Source: Apoda limacodes (taxonomy: Eukaryota; Arthropoda; Insecta; Lepidoptera; Limacodidae). From it: a stretch of 64,000 bases of DNA. Made by a program: the position numbers and the translations under genes. The notes beneath the pieces were generated by a model. It had not been told where the DNA came from. It was given only the letters and a program-made list of their open reading frames with translations, and ran no database searches. Positions 22,116 through 33,911 of the stretch are shown piece after piece. The stretch spans positions 14,788,501-14,852,500 of the forward strand of contig OX291557.1 in NCBI GenBank assembly GCA_946406115.1. Direction: 5' to 3'. The stretch's first letter is position 1; the number at the start of each line of letters is the position of its first letter.

Positions 22116-22490
22116 GAGACTGTCCCCAATAATTAGGGTTGCCATAATTATTGGGAACTGAGACGGGACGTTTAAGGTAATATTTCTCGAGTTTAGCAAT
22201 AAGTTTAAAAAAACTATATTTTTTACTGACAAGATATTGATACATAAGATAATTATGAAGTCCTGAATCCCAAACTAGTTAAAAATTATTAAATTGACGA
22301 TTTTCGACAGTCGTGTTATTACATACGTGTATATAAACAAAAAAGGTGACGCAATAGCAATACGGGACCAGGTTCTCAAATATGGTGATAGTCCTGTATA
22401 TACGGGATGTATGGCAACCCTACCAATAAAGCTCCCAGAACAGTTTAGGCTGTGTGTTTATGGATCAGTTAGTTGGTTCACGTCATTATA

Positions 22491-22766
22491 TATATGTCGC
22501 AGGCAAATCGTATAATCCGCCGTTTCATAAAATGTAAAGTATGGAAACGAATGGAACAGAAATCGCACTGTATAAGTCATGTATTTAGGTTAGGTTCAGT
22601 TTCTCTCTTGTAAACGTAGATGCGGAGCGAGCGAAGCGAGCGCAGCGTTCTAGCCAAGCTTTAAATAATAATCTGTTCAGTTATATGATAATTTCTATTC
22701 CATACTTTACGACCTGCCTAGGCATATTATAAAACGGCGGATTATACGATTTGCCTGCGACATATA
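22491..22766. mobile_element. foldback MITE, family B copy 1
   Basis: The ends are tatatgtcgc/gcgacatata. The inner arm aggcaaatcgtataatccgc is perfectly matched by its inverse at the right end. The core has cgcactgtataagtca, ggttaggttcagtttct and a CpG-rich word gagcgagcgaagcgagcg. The left arm lacks about 13 bp (cctaggcag) kept in the right arm. Partner copy at 36729. Confidence 0.8.
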
Positions 22767-23635
22767 CATGATATAAAGATATATTTTAAAGACTTGAATA
22801 ACATATACACATAGAAAGGTACCTACTCTAGTAATTTAATTACGAATTTAAAATAAAATTAAATAGATATAGAAAATTCTAATAAGTCTGAGTGTGAGGT
22901 CAAGTGACCGTGTTGATGGTGCTGGTATCTACATGGTGTTTTGGTGAATGCGGTTATCATGTTTATGTACAAAAACAAATCGATAAGGCACAATACAGCA
23001 GAGTGATAGATAAGACAATGGACGATAGTGCGGGGCGTTGTGGTTGGCGCCACAAAATACGGAAACACGACAACATGGCGCACCTACTAACATTAAACTA
23101 AATACGCTTATGTGTACGATAAACGAAAACGAAATGTACTGTGTAGTGTACTGCGTCAACGCGAAAACATTGTAAAATATCAATATCACACAGTTCGCAG
23201 GTGCTCTTATACGCCGTGATATGATATATAGCATGGATAAAACTGGGTGGCTGATAACTGATAATAATCACAGATAAGACTGAAAACAGTGGAGGTAACT
23301 ATTACGTTATGTATGTGTTTCAAAAAGCCGGTCAAGTGCAAGACGTTCGCCAGATTACAGACTGTAGAACAACACTATTAATACTGACCTCAATTTATGC
23401 AATAAGTGAAAACAAACATCTTTGTTACAAGAATTATTCAAAGCAAATATAAACTTATTAGTAGACCTATAAATATATGGCTGTGTATTTTGTGCCACTT
23501 CTTATACATAGTATACGTTGATTCCATAAGAAAAACATAAAAATAATAAATAAACCGACAGACGTCAAACATTTGCTAGAAGGTATAGAATATTTCCCCT
23601 GTATGTAACAGGCAACGCAAATTTTCTGCTGAGAT

Positions 23636-23895
23636 GCCAATCGAAATATCCATAGTAATATTATAAATGCGAAAGTAACTCTGTCTGTCTGTCTGTTACC
23701 TTTTTACTCTCAAACAGCTGTACCGATTAACATGAATATTGGCATGGAGATAGTTTGAGTCCCGAGAAAAGACATAGGCTACTTGAAAACGTCAAGTGGG
23801 AGCCGGTTTTTTTTTCTATAATTGAGCACTTCCCGTTGAAATCCTACACCGATAACCGAATTTACTGGTAAAAGCGGGCAAAAGCTAGTCAACTA
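23636..23895 (-). repeat. dispersed repeat ending 'taatattataaatgcgaaag'
   Basis: It starts with taatattataaatgcgaaag and a gtct microsatellite, then sequence matching the family seen at 26040-26222 in the other orientation (reverse of 'tttcatccagatccgttcacc'). Common non-coding repeat type in moth genomes; class not determined. Confidence 0.55.
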
Positions 23896-24399
23896 TATTT
23901 GCTACAAAATATTGGATTTAAACCCCTTTTTGGTTGAATGGCTTGTCAATTTCGTTCGCACATGTCGGTATAAAGCCATAATTAACATTTGACACCTGTT
24001 GAAACGTCAGGCCAAATCTGTTAATCGACTAATACAACCATTTTTGAATGGACATTGGTAATAGTAGTATTGGTATTAGTAGTAATGTGAATGGTTGCAG
24101 TAGAATGTCATCTGATAGTTGATATAGGTATAGTAAGGTCATCATCTCAACCCGAAGACATCTACTGACAAATCCATTGGCTTCCTGCAGCTTTAACCAC
24201 GTCATCTATTCATCTGGCAGGAGGATGCCCCATGTTTCCATTTTGGGTCGCTAAACTCTCTAGTAGAGTTCTCGAACCTTTCTCTGCCTATCTCCCTGCC
24301 TATTTGCCACTTCAGCTAGTTAGTTCAGCTGGTTCTTCGACGAATTTCCTCATTCTGTATTTCGCTGAAGTTAGTTAAATTACCTAAAGTTGCAAGCTG

Positions 24400-24590
24400 G
24401 TCCGCACTGGACAAACATTTGTGTTTGTCTTGAATTTGGGTGAATTTATGTATAATATGTAGGTATTTATTTACAAAAAAAAAGTAATATATATGTACAT
24501 GTATCCGTTGTCTGTTATCCATAAAACAAGCTTTGCTTACTTTAGGATCAGACGGCGCTCTGTGTAATGTCCAAAAAAAAATTTTTTTTT
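24400..24590 (+). mobile_element. SINE, 5'-truncated
   Basis: It contains aaacatttgtgtttgtcttg, gtatccgttgtctgttatcc, aagctttgcttactttagga and tcagacggcgctctgtgtaa, followed by tgtcc and an A/T tail. Same family as 28123-28385. The tRNA-like head is absent. Confidence 0.8.
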
Positions 24591-25584
24591 ACATCAAAAA
24601 AAGCTCGGTCCGACCACCGAAAATTCAACCGAAAATATACTTTACATGTTCTGAGAATCTGAGATATTTTCAAAATAATCAATCAAATTTATATTAAGTA
24701 AATCACTGCCGTCTAAAGGTGCTAGAGGGTGAAAGTTCAGTTGAAGAACAATAGATGAGGTAAGAGAGTTGTGTGGTAAAAAAATTACATATAATAAAAT
24801 CTAAAAGAAGTTGCAGACAATAAAAAAACATTCGACAGGTTTTGCCACTACTAGTTATGTTATTTATACTTTTACACGAAAACAATATTTAAATATCGCA
24901 CGTAGCATAACATTAGGATCGATGATATTAGGTATTTTTTATTTGTCTACCGCAAAGAGATAGATATTTCTAAATACAACTATTGGACTCTTCAAGACTG
25001 TTCTACTTTTTATGTACTACGAATTTGAAGATAACAGAACTGATTATTGGTTATAATTCCTAACAAGTTAATGCGTAATTGTTGAAATTAGATCTTCGTT
25101 AATTGTCACCGCTACCAAGTCTTTTGATTACGTTTTCCAGCCATTGTTCACAACATTTTTTTAGTAAGTTATTAATATTTATTATCAACTTGTTGAAATT
25201 ATAGAAACAACTTGTTTTTATGATTTGAGGTCATCGGCCTATCTAACAGGTAATTAAGTGTATATAGGTGCTTATATTCATATACCTTCTAGCTGAATAT
25301 CATAGTATTTTCTACCGATTCCACTCTAATAATCACATCTGCGAGTTGCAAGTGTCATTCGCTTCAGGTGGTCGCCTGGTATTTGTATTTATCGGCACTC
25401 GAAATCAACGAACACCTGCTAAACCAGAGGGCAGAAAAAACAACTATATTTTATATTTATTTAGAATTATATGGCTTGCAAAATAAAGGATTTTAAAGAT
25501 GCAAATTTTATACTTGTGAAGGTAAAGGGATTTTTTAGGTGTGTATCGTAGATTATGCAAAAAATTAAAAAAAAAATTGTGAGT

Positions 25585-25688
25585 AACTTCCTCGTTATGC
25601 GCATTTTTTAAATATTTTAATGAATGGTGATAAATAATAACTATTAATTAAAATTATTACAAAAAAACGCATAACGAGGAAGTTTTTT
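25585..25688. repeat. inverted repeat aacttcctcgttatgcg
   Basis: aacttcctcgttatgcgcat at about 25589 is the reverse complement of acgcataacgaggaagtt at about 25667. Poly(A)/(T) runs flank both arms and the spacer is AT-rich, about 55 bp. Confidence 0.7.
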
Positions 25689-25779
25689 TTTTAATTCTTG
25701 AAATGAATAATATTTAATATTTAAATATCAATATAAAGCTGCACGTTACTACAATGACGGTAAATTGTCTATTACATAC

Positions 25780-26222
25780 TAGTTTTTGCCGGCAGCTCCG
25801 CCCGCCCTAAATTAGGTTTTCGGCGTGGGATTCTTAAGGCAACTAACTAAAAAAAAATTGTTATAGCAAGCTACAGCTGCAGCTATATTTCGTTCAAGCG
25901 GAATTCGGTTGTAGTGCCCAGCAGGGTCTTTTTAATTATTCGCGGGTAAGAGCCTGTGTCCTTTGCCGTGTCTTCAACATTAGCTCAATTGGATGCTCTT
26001 TTGCGGTGGGATTAAGTAACAAACATTATAGTAAATATCTACCGCAGGATAAAAAGGATACTTTTTATGCCTTTTCCGGGATAAAAAGTATCCTATGTGC
26101 TACTCTAGACTATAACCTATCTCTGTGCCATATTTCATCCAGATCCGTTCACCCGTTTTGGCGTGATTGAGTTAAAACACCCATCCATCCAAACTTTCGC
26201 ATTTATAATATTAATATAGAAG
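25780..26222 (+). repeat. decayed dispersed repeats (two segments)
   Basis: It includes 'ccggcagctccgcccgccct' and 'aaattaggttttcggcg', then 'ggataaaaagtatcctatgt', 'ctgtgccatatttcatccag' and the end 'gcatttataatattaatata'. Related segments occur at 29690-29905, 48230-48440, 49325-49680, 51640-51945 and 52470-52760. Non-coding. Confidence 0.5.
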
Positions 26223-26744
26223 AAAAAATATGCTATACACTCGTGCCACAAAAGGAAACGGTTTTACCAAAAAATGTTATAATATACTCTATAGCGCAAT
26301 AAACTTTTTCAACCGGTGACCTAACATCAAATCTACAGTCGCCATGTTAAAATGTTGTGACTTCCCCGACAGACACCGGGCCAGAAAAGTTTGTTGCACT
26401 ATACTTTTATTGTTTAGTAAGAGTATACCTGATTATTACTAATAAATAACTGAGAATAACCCTGCTTTGTATTAGTTTTTCGAACTCGAACAAAACTCAG
26501 AAGAAAGAAAAAACCGGGTTCCCGGTTCCAAGCTGCTATCAGAACCGAAGAACCGGTTCTTAAAAATAGGACCGGTTCTGCAATTCCTACCGAAAGGTAT
26601 ATTTCTCGATATCTGCTGATTGGAGTCGAAATTGTTTTTACACCACTACGGGAGTAAACAAGGATATGATCTACCAAGGTTTTCTCTAAGGACTACAGTA
26701 CTATAGGGTTCTTCGAGTAAGAAGTTATTATATTTTTGAAGGGG

Positions 26745-26965
26745 CGGCAACGTTGCAAGCGTCTATAGACTGCGGTGACCGCATAGCCGCTTACCATCAG
26801 GCGGACCGTAATCTTGTCCTGTAAAGTGGTCACCATAGTCTGTTAACACTTGCAGCACTAGGGGCACTACTTGTCGACCCTTTAAAAAATTAATTACACC
26901 TCTTTTGGAAAATCTTGACAGGAAACATTCTACAATTCCTCGTTCGGAAAGCGTTCCTCTGAAAC
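26745..26965. mobile_element. two LINE 3' ends joined tail to tail
   Basis: 26745-26819 reads ttgcaagcgtctatagactg...accatcaggcggaccgta in plus orientation. 26820-26965 reads ggtcaccatagtctgttaac...aggggcactac...cgttcggaaagcgttcctct in minus orientation. Both match the 3' end of the LINE at 31.5 kb. Together they make an imperfect palindrome. Confidence 0.75.
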
Positions 26966-27593
26966 TTCACTGTTTTGATTTTATAAAAAAAAGAAAAATA
27001 ATTTATTTGAAAACAATAGCAGCTATTAGATAGAAATGAAGTAGAACTACATAGATGTCCATAGTCAGTTACGAGCACAGTGAAAAAGTACAGATTGAAA
27101 GTGAAAGCACGAAGAACCATAATACCTGTACTAAGACTAGTACGCAGTGCTGAATGAGGTAAGAATTTCAAGGTATGTTTTACTGAATATTACGAGATCT
27201 GCTTATTTAATAGATAAGCTTTTCGACATTTTACAAATTCAATTTATTATTTATTTTAATTAAGGTTTCTCACTGATATTCATCTTTTGGAAATTGATGA
27301 AATAGCTATTTTCTATCATTACCTACTGTTGTAAGACGTCGACAAACAACCTATACAGGCTGCACATGTATGCCGCATTTTAAATAAATAAATCCTGTTT
27401 CGCAATTGTTATAAAATTTAATTAGCGACAACGACACGTGACAAGCTTCCAAGACAGTACCCGCGCGCACTGTCGGGCGGTCGGACGGAGTGGTCACCTG
27501 GAAATAGGGGTGGGGAGTCGCCGCTCTGGACCGCACCCGCACTTCATCGTTGCCCTGTTTAGACGGCCGAGTTACCTCACTATTAGTGATTAT

Positions 27594-27655
27594 TACTCTA
27601 TTTTTCAGTACGGTTATATAGCAACGCCTATATAACCGTACTTAAAAATAGAGTA
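27594..27655. other. 28-bp-stem hairpin
   Basis: tactctatttttcagtacgg...atatag (27594-27621) and ctatataaccgtacttaaaa...agagta (27628-27655) are inverse copies with a single mismatch and a 6-nt loop (caacgc). It lies about 40 bp beyond a GC-rich patch (27455-27560). Confidence 0.9.
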
Positions 27656-27727
27656 AGTATTGTAATCCATTTCATATAAATGTACTTTATAATCTATAAT
27701 ATTAACTAGCTGACCCGGCGAACGTTT

Positions 27728-28105
27728 TTTTTAGAGTTTCGTACCCAAAGGGTAATTAGCGGAACCCTATTACTAAGACTCCGCTGTCCGTCCGTCCGTC
27801 TGTCACAAGGCTGTATCTGTATTTCTGTTGCCGCTATAATAGCAAATACTAAAAAAAGAATAAAATAAATATTTAAGGGGCTCCCATACAACAAAAGTAA
27901 TTTTTTTGCTCGATTTTGCTGGATATTGATAATGACAACAGGTAGACACTTGAAATATTCACAGAATATTAAGATACATAGTCACTTTAAAAATAAATAA
28001 TGAAATTAAAATAAAACAAATCTTTTAGGGGGGCTCCCATACAACAAACGTGATTTATTTGCCGTTTTTTTAGATAATGGTACGCACTTGGCCATTTTTT
28101 TAAAA
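27728..28105 (+). repeat. dispersed repeat of the 'ggttccgtaccc' type, copy 1
   Basis: It contains gtttcgtacccaaagggtaa, tccgctgtccgtccgtccgt, two occurrences of ggggctcccatacaacaaa, and ttttttagataatggtacg. The internal segment is doubled. The 3' end is separated: gcgcgagttcgaatcgcact reappears at about 28480 after a SINE and about 100 bp of other sequence. Confidence 0.7.
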
Positions 28106-28122
28106 CAACTGCCACACCAACC

Positions 28123-28385
28123 TCCCGCGCAGCCTAGTTGGTAGGGTGGCCAGCTGCTGTGCAGAGGGTGTGGGTTCGATTCCCGCACTGATCATACATT
28201 TATGTGATAAACATTTGTGTTTGTCTGGAGTCTGGGTGCATTCATATATAATATGTATTGTTTTACAAAAAAAAGTAATTATATGTATTTGTATCCGTTG
28301 TCTGGTATTCAGAACACAAGCTTTGCTTACTTTGGGGCCACACGGTGCTGTGTGTAATGTCCAGATATATTTATTTATTTATTTA
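28123..28385 (+). mobile_element. SINE with tRNA-like head, best copy in the window
   Basis: The head holds an A-box-like gcctagttggtagggtggcc and the B box gggttcgattcccgcactga, spaced as in a tRNA-derived pol III promoter. The body contains aacatttgtgtttgtctgga, gtatccgttgtctggtattc, aagctttgcttactttgggg and ctgtgtgtaatgtcc; the tail is (TTTA)n. It is inserted near the end of the repeat at 27728. Confidence 0.88.
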
Positions 28386-29689
28386 TAACCTATTGTGAAA
28401 GGGTTGTACTAATTGAGAAACCTTCCCCGGCGTGTGCGCATAACAACTTACCAAAATTTCATTACAATCGGTTTATCCTTATAGCGCGAGTTCGAATCGC
28501 ACTTGACCCTTCCGGAAAATCCTTTCTTATCAAATGCCTACGTCATAAAAAGACCACACCCTCCAACTTCCAGGTCTCTGCAGGTCAGCGGTTTAGGCTG
28601 TGCATTGATCCGTCAGTCAGTCATTCAGGACAAAGCATTTTTTATGAATAGATAAAGTAGTAAGTATTCTTTATTTACGCTCTTTAAAAACAGATATACT
28701 CTATTTCATCAAAATTTAACTAAATAAACTAAATGATAGTTATAGATTAGCTCTTCCAGTTACAACAACAAAAAAAATGTCTCTTTAATTTTTTTCCTTT
28801 TAAAATTCCTTTGCAGAGTTCTGCGAACTTTAACCGGAAAAGCCACGTACCTTCTCAAGTAACACGTCTCAACCGCGACTGCTTAGTATACATAATTTAA
28901 TAGATAGACAAGTATGTTTAAAAGTAGGTATAGTAATCAGCTTTGTAGTGGAAATGCTAAGGCGCTTGCTCAAGGTTGACAACTTGGCGAAAATGTCTTG
29001 AACACGGCCTTGAGTGGACCCTACGTGATAGGAGGGGCGAAGACCGCTGAGCCACGCGTGCCCTCTTGTGGCCCACCTGCCCATAATGCCTCATATTATC
29101 ATAACATTTGCTTAGCGAACACATTAGAGCTTCTAAGATTGAAAATGAGTTGCGCTCAGTCTAAGCCTAATAATTTATTTAATTAATTTTACTAAAAAAT
29201 TAAGTCAAATTTAAGTAAAAGAAGGCACATTTTCTAATGTATCGCCTTAAAAAGTGCTTCATTATGAGGCACTTAAGGGGTCTCCCTCTACAATTTTGCC
29301 GTGTCTACGCAGTTGTAATATAAACTCGTATTAAGTCATGATAACGTATAACTCGTAAGATTATACAATCAAAATTAAAATTCATACACACAAGATAGTA
29401 TTCTTTATTAGTACGTGTGTTTAGATAAGTAAATTATCATTTTGTAACGACGTATTACTAATTGGTTTCTTTTGTCTCTTGCAAATGTGCCCACTTGTAT
29501 TAAAATTATTTAACCAAAAGATACATTTTTGTCGAAGTAGATATATACGTTATGATTTTACTGTTTGGCTTGATTTGTTTAATTTTTAAGATAGGTATTT
29601 TATTAGAGCCTTGAACTTGTTATGGGAGGTTGTCATCGCATAATGTAGATTTTTATTACACAATATTTTGTCATAACCATTTATTTGCC

Positions 29690-29910
29690 TGAAACTAGTA
29701 GTTGTCCGCGGTTCCACGGTACGGTATCGGTGTAGGATTTCAACGGCAACTCGTTATTTAGCCTGTTATTAATTTTCAAGTAGCCTGTCCTTTCCCCGGG
29801 CTTAAACTATCTCTATGCGACATTTCATCTTAATCGGTACAGTGGTCTAAGCCTGAAGAGGTAAAAGACAGACAGATAGACAGGCAGGCAAAGTTACTAA
29901 TTTAAAAATA
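29690..29910 (-). repeat. decayed dispersed repeat
   Basis: It shares ctcgttatttagcctgtta, gcgacatttcatcttaatcggtacag-like wording and gacagacagataga with the 23.6 kb and 26.1 kb repeats. No coding content. Confidence 0.4.
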
Positions 29911-30246
29911 AAACGGGATTAAACGCGTCGTTATTTGGAACGATACCTTTTTCCCGACGTTTTGGCTGGGTTACACGGGCTTGGTCACGGGTAGACTAGC
30001 GGTGCGCGGCGTCTTCAGCTGCAAGTGGAAGCGTCCTGTTGAACTACTCTCACATCGTCTTTATACTTCTCATAATCATTACACACAATACTAACTTTGT
30101 CCTCGGGTGCGTTCGTTGTGGAAACTTGAGAGCTGTATTTCCCTATGACTGGATTCCATGTAGGCGACAGTTTGTATCCATACACACGATTGAAGTTCTT
30201 ATGCTTTTTTATTTCAATCGCTTCGCGTACCAAGCCGAGGCAATGT

Positions 30247-30941
30247 ACCAGCGCACGATCTTCAGATGTCTGATATTTCGCTAAAAAAAAGTCAGTAGGG
30301 TGACCATGTCAACTAGACGATTTACGGAAATATCCAGTTCCAGTTATTTTTTTTATTCGTCATAGAAATTATTAATTGTTACTGTTATAGTAACAATATT
30401 GCTTGATGGAAGTCATGCAAAAAATTACAGAATTTATTTGATTTGTCTCCTCCTCGGTAATAGTCGTATCCTTACACTTCTTAGAGAAGAAAGAAAAGTA
30501 TTTTTTATTTAAAATTATTCCATAGTTTAATGACATATGGTAGCTTATTGTGGGGTAGCGCTGCTGTTGTAAATACAATGTTTTTGTTACAAAAACGGGC
30601 AATTCATGCTATTTATAAATTAGGATCTGAGTATAAGTGTGATCCCTACTAACGACAGGAATTACGATCAATTTTTGCGCCTTTTCTTCCTTCTCTAAGA
30701 AGTGTAAGGATACGACTATTACCGAGGAGGAGACAATCAAATAAATTCTGTAATTTGCATGACTACCATCAAGCAATGTTGTTAATGTTATGTATAATTT
30801 CCATGACGAATATAGGTAAATAACTAGAACTGGATACGTCTGTAAATCGTCTAGTTGACATGGACACCCTACTAACTTTATTTTTGGAATTTTGGAAAAA
30901 TTGCAGACATCTGAAGATAGTTGCGCTCCTGGAGAATATAA
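30247..30941. mobile_element. 0.7-kb inverted repeat with a LINE fragment in the loop
   Basis: The left arm (30247-30500) and right arm (about 30675-30941) are inverse copies of roughly 250 bp with scattered differences. Shared words include cttcagatgtctg, catgtcaactagacgattta, attgcttgatgg, tctcctcctcggtaatagtc and gtatccttacacttcttaga. The spacer encodes, on the plus strand, HSLMTYGSLLWGSAAVVNTM and FLLQKRAIHAIYKLG, the C-terminal signature also seen in the LINE at 60082. Confidence 0.8.
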
Positions 30942-30944
30942 TCC

Positions 30945-30990
30945 TAATATGTCTCGGTATCACGTCTCGGGTTCGATTCCCAGACAGTTC
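30945..30990 (+). mobile_element. B-box-like SINE head remnant
   Basis: The sequence ctcgggttcgattcccagac is a pol III B box without a tRNA cloverleaf around it. It is probably the head of a truncated SINE. Confidence 0.4.
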
Positions 30991-31360
30991 AAAATAGAAC
31001 GATCGAACGATCTCTACTAATTTACCCTAGATCATCAACCCTAGGTATGGTATGAAAATTATGACCTTACCTAATTACTAGGCAATATAGTTTAAAAACC
31101 GCATTACTAGTTAGCTGCGTCTAGGAATCGGTCACAACAGGTACCTATTTGCATATTTTTAAAGCTCTCAGGTAAACGGCTCAAAGTTTTACTAAACTCA
31201 TAAAACAATAATAAATATTTGTAGGTAAGGTACGCGGTACTGCGGTTCACATAACTCTCGGCGCAAGGTATGCTCTCCGCCCGCACCCCCGCACGCGACA
31301 ACAGAGATAGCGATATGTCGAACGAACTTTAGCGCTCGCGACGATTTGCACTTTGCGGCT

Positions 31361-31511
31361 TCCTCCGCCGGCGTCGTGGGTTTGATTCCCGAACAAGACA
31401 AAATATTTGTGTCTATCGTGAGATTGGGTGTTTTTTTAAAAAAGTATATACCTAAGTGTATTTGTATACGTATTTGTAAGTTCAGGTTTTGCATAGTTTG
31501 GGACCAGACGC
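31361..31511 (+). mobile_element. SINE, left half, interrupted by a LINE
   Basis: The B box gtgggtttgattcccgaac is followed by tatttgtgtctatcgtgaga, gtatacgtatttgtaagttc and tttgggaccagacgc. The sequence stops exactly where a poly(T) run starts. The missing end (tgtgtgtaatgttcaaaaat) is found at 33918-33945. Confidence 0.75.
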
Positions 31512-33911
31512 TTTTTTTTTTTTTTTTTTTTTTTTTCATACCCATTAGGTGGCAAACAAGCTTACGGTCCGCCTGATGGTAAGCGGTCACCGTAGCCTAT
31601 GGACGTTTGCAACACCAGGGGTATCACTCGCACGTTGCCGACCCTTCAGAAATCTAATAACTTCTTACTTGAAAAACCCCATACTGTAATCCTTGGAGAA
31701 AACCTTGGCAGGGAGCTCATTCCACAACCCAAGTGTTTGCGGGAGGAAGTTTTTCTGAAACCGCACTGTACGCTACCATTTCGGTTCTAAAGTGTAAGAA
31801 TGAATTCCCTGTCGATGGCTAGCGGTGCGATAGGAGAAAGTAGCCGTGTGCATCATTTCGAACAATTCCCCAGAACACAACCCATTGTACAAGCGGTAGA
31901 ACACACACAGGGAGGCAAAGTCTCTTTTCAGACCTAAGGGCTCGATACCGCAAGTGAGTTTGGAATCGTCGACAATTCTCACAGCCCTTCGTTGATCCGA
32001 ATCAAAAGGGCCAAGCTGGTATCCAGGTGCACCCGCTCAGAGATGACAGCAGTACTCCATATGGGGACGGACTTGCGACTTGTAAAGCAGCAACCTTTGT
32101 CCCGACGTGAAGAACTGCTTCGCTCTATTGAGTACACCAAATTTTTTGGACGCCAGCTTCACCTTGTCCAGCAGATGATCTAGGAACTGAACATCGCTTC
32201 CATAAAGACGGAAATTGTCTTGTGTAGTAGGAAAGCGCGAAGAGGCGCGTGAGTATAGGACATAACTCAGCAGCACACTGCGTAAGCACCACTGCCATAT
32301 ACCATCTGGCCCACTCGACTTATGAACGTCTAGAGAAAGCAACGCCCGCCAGACCTCCCGCTGTGTTATGGAGATTTCCGGCATGGTCTTACCGCACCAC
32401 TTATATAATTGGTACAGCGCCTTCGTCGTTCATATTCGAGGTGGAGGCAAAGAGACTGCCCAATAGATCGGGTTTCTCTTTTGCACTATGGGCTAAGTGA
32501 CCATCGGTCTTTCGCAGTGGTGGTAACGACGACTGGCAGAAGTTCCCCTCGGCAGCTTTAGCAAACGACCAGAAAGCACGACTCCCAGAGGGATAGCTCG
32601 CAAGTCGCCCACCTATTTTGCCGATGAATTGGAATTTAGCTCTGGCAGTTCCTTTCTTACTGAACCTCGAGGCAGCATTTAACTTGCGTTTTAACTCAGA
32701 AATATTCGGATCCTTATTATTACGAGCCGTGATCCAAGCCTCATATGCAGTTTGCTTAAGAATTTTACCTTCTCTGCAAGACCTATTAAACCACGGTCGT
32801 TTTTTGACGCCGCCAGCTACTCGCGGGTTAGGAATATAGCATTCCATACCAGCGAGGGTTGTCTCAGTGACTGCGGCTGCGCAGACCTCAGGATCTTCTG
32901 AGCTAACGGAGATCTGCCTCCACAGGAACGATACATAAAATTCTCAATATCCATTCCAGTCTGCCGACTTTTAGTGCCACACACGACGCCAATTAGTTGG
33001 CCCAGATGGATCGGGTTGTGTGCAGGACGCTTGAGTCCGAACGAGACAGTGGTCCGAGGAGCCTAAAGGCGCATCCACTGAGACGAAATATCCGTCCGGA
33101 CGTGTAGTCAGCAAAAGGTCCAGTAAGGAGCTTGTATGGTCCTCTATATCAGGTATTCTCGTTGGAGGAAGTACCAGCTGAGAGAATCCATAGGTCAGAG
33201 CAAATTCATGAGCAGATATCCCTGCTTAGTTATTGGTTCGAGAACTGAGCCACTCACGATGGTGGGCGTTAAAGTCTCCCAAAATAACTAGTTCTGCTGC
33301 GGGATACTGCTCTAGAACTTTGTCAGTCGTCAAACTCAGGTGCGTGAAGAGTCGAGTTACGCCCGTGTCACCGCTATGAGACCTGTATAGGCACGCATAG
33401 ATACGAGTGTGGCCGTCGTAATCTACGCGCACCCACAATATCGACAGGTCCCTGTCTTCAAGGCTATGAAGGTCCTCCCGGACGAACATACATACACCGG
33501 CACGACTCACAAAATTGTACTCAAGTTTGTAGCCGGGATAATGAGGGTATGATGTATCGGCCGGGCAGGATATCTGCGTCTCCGTTAGAAAAAGAATGGT
33601 CGGCTGCGCAGTCTCCAGATGGAGGTGGACTGCGTTAAGATTTGCGTGAATACCCCTAATGTTGCACAGGCTGGCGGTTCAGCCTCCCAGGGCGGAGATC
33701 AAGGAATCCCTGGGTTCGGGAACCCGTCTAACATGCGGGCAGCCAGCAGTCAGCCGTTTCGTCAGGTCTCCCTGACCGCCGTACCAGCACGCCGTGTCTA
33801 CGCCGAGCAATGACAGCAACGAGCACCGTCGGTCCACAGCTCTCCGCGCAGCACTATGCCCCGCTTTAATTTTTCGAGTGGCTTATTCGAGCGAGTACTC
33901 GCAGTGCCCTA
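31512..33911 (-). mobile_element. Jockey-type non-LTR retrotransposon, internally deleted
   Basis: The A-tail (as T) is at 31512-31536; coding sequence runs rightwards to about 33760 and a short non-coding 5' segment to 33911. It inserted into a SINE. It keeps the endonuclease, linker, first reverse transcriptase block and C-terminal end but lost the catalytic palm. The 3' segment is repeated elsewhere in the window (46.9, 49.8, 50.3, 63.6 kb), so the family was active in this lineage. Confidence 0.9.
31575..33760 (-). pseudogene. LINE ORF2 remnant (endonuclease and reverse transcriptase)
   Basis: In coding order: endonuclease start with CNIRGIHANLNAVHLHLETA and FLTETQISCPADTSYPHYPG; ILGDFNAHHREWLSSRTN (33226-33510 frame); then EDHTSSLLDLLLTT and GSSDHCLVR, the family's SDH motif. 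The linker frame (32847-32401) has KKRPWFNRSCREGK and SRAFWSFAKAAEGNFCQSSL. Reverse transcriptase block 1, LLSLDVHKSSGPDGI, is at about 32300. After a frameshift comes AVVLTQCAAELCPILTRLFA, then a jump to SDVQFLDHLLDKVKLASKKF and RPHMEYCCHL. The DD catalytic motif and most of the palm are missing. Several stops and shifts. Nonfunctional. Confidence 0.9.

Noticed and set aside
22585..22605. Telomere-like ttaggttagg
   Set aside because: Only two units, and it lies inside the core of a MITE; chance.
28123..28200. tRNA gene
   Set aside because: A- and B-box words are present, but no cloverleaf or acceptor stem follows; the body and tail are those of a SINE.
32618..32839. Plus-strand frames across 31.6-33.8 kb
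   Set aside because: They are antisense to the LINE ORF, which runs on the minus strand.
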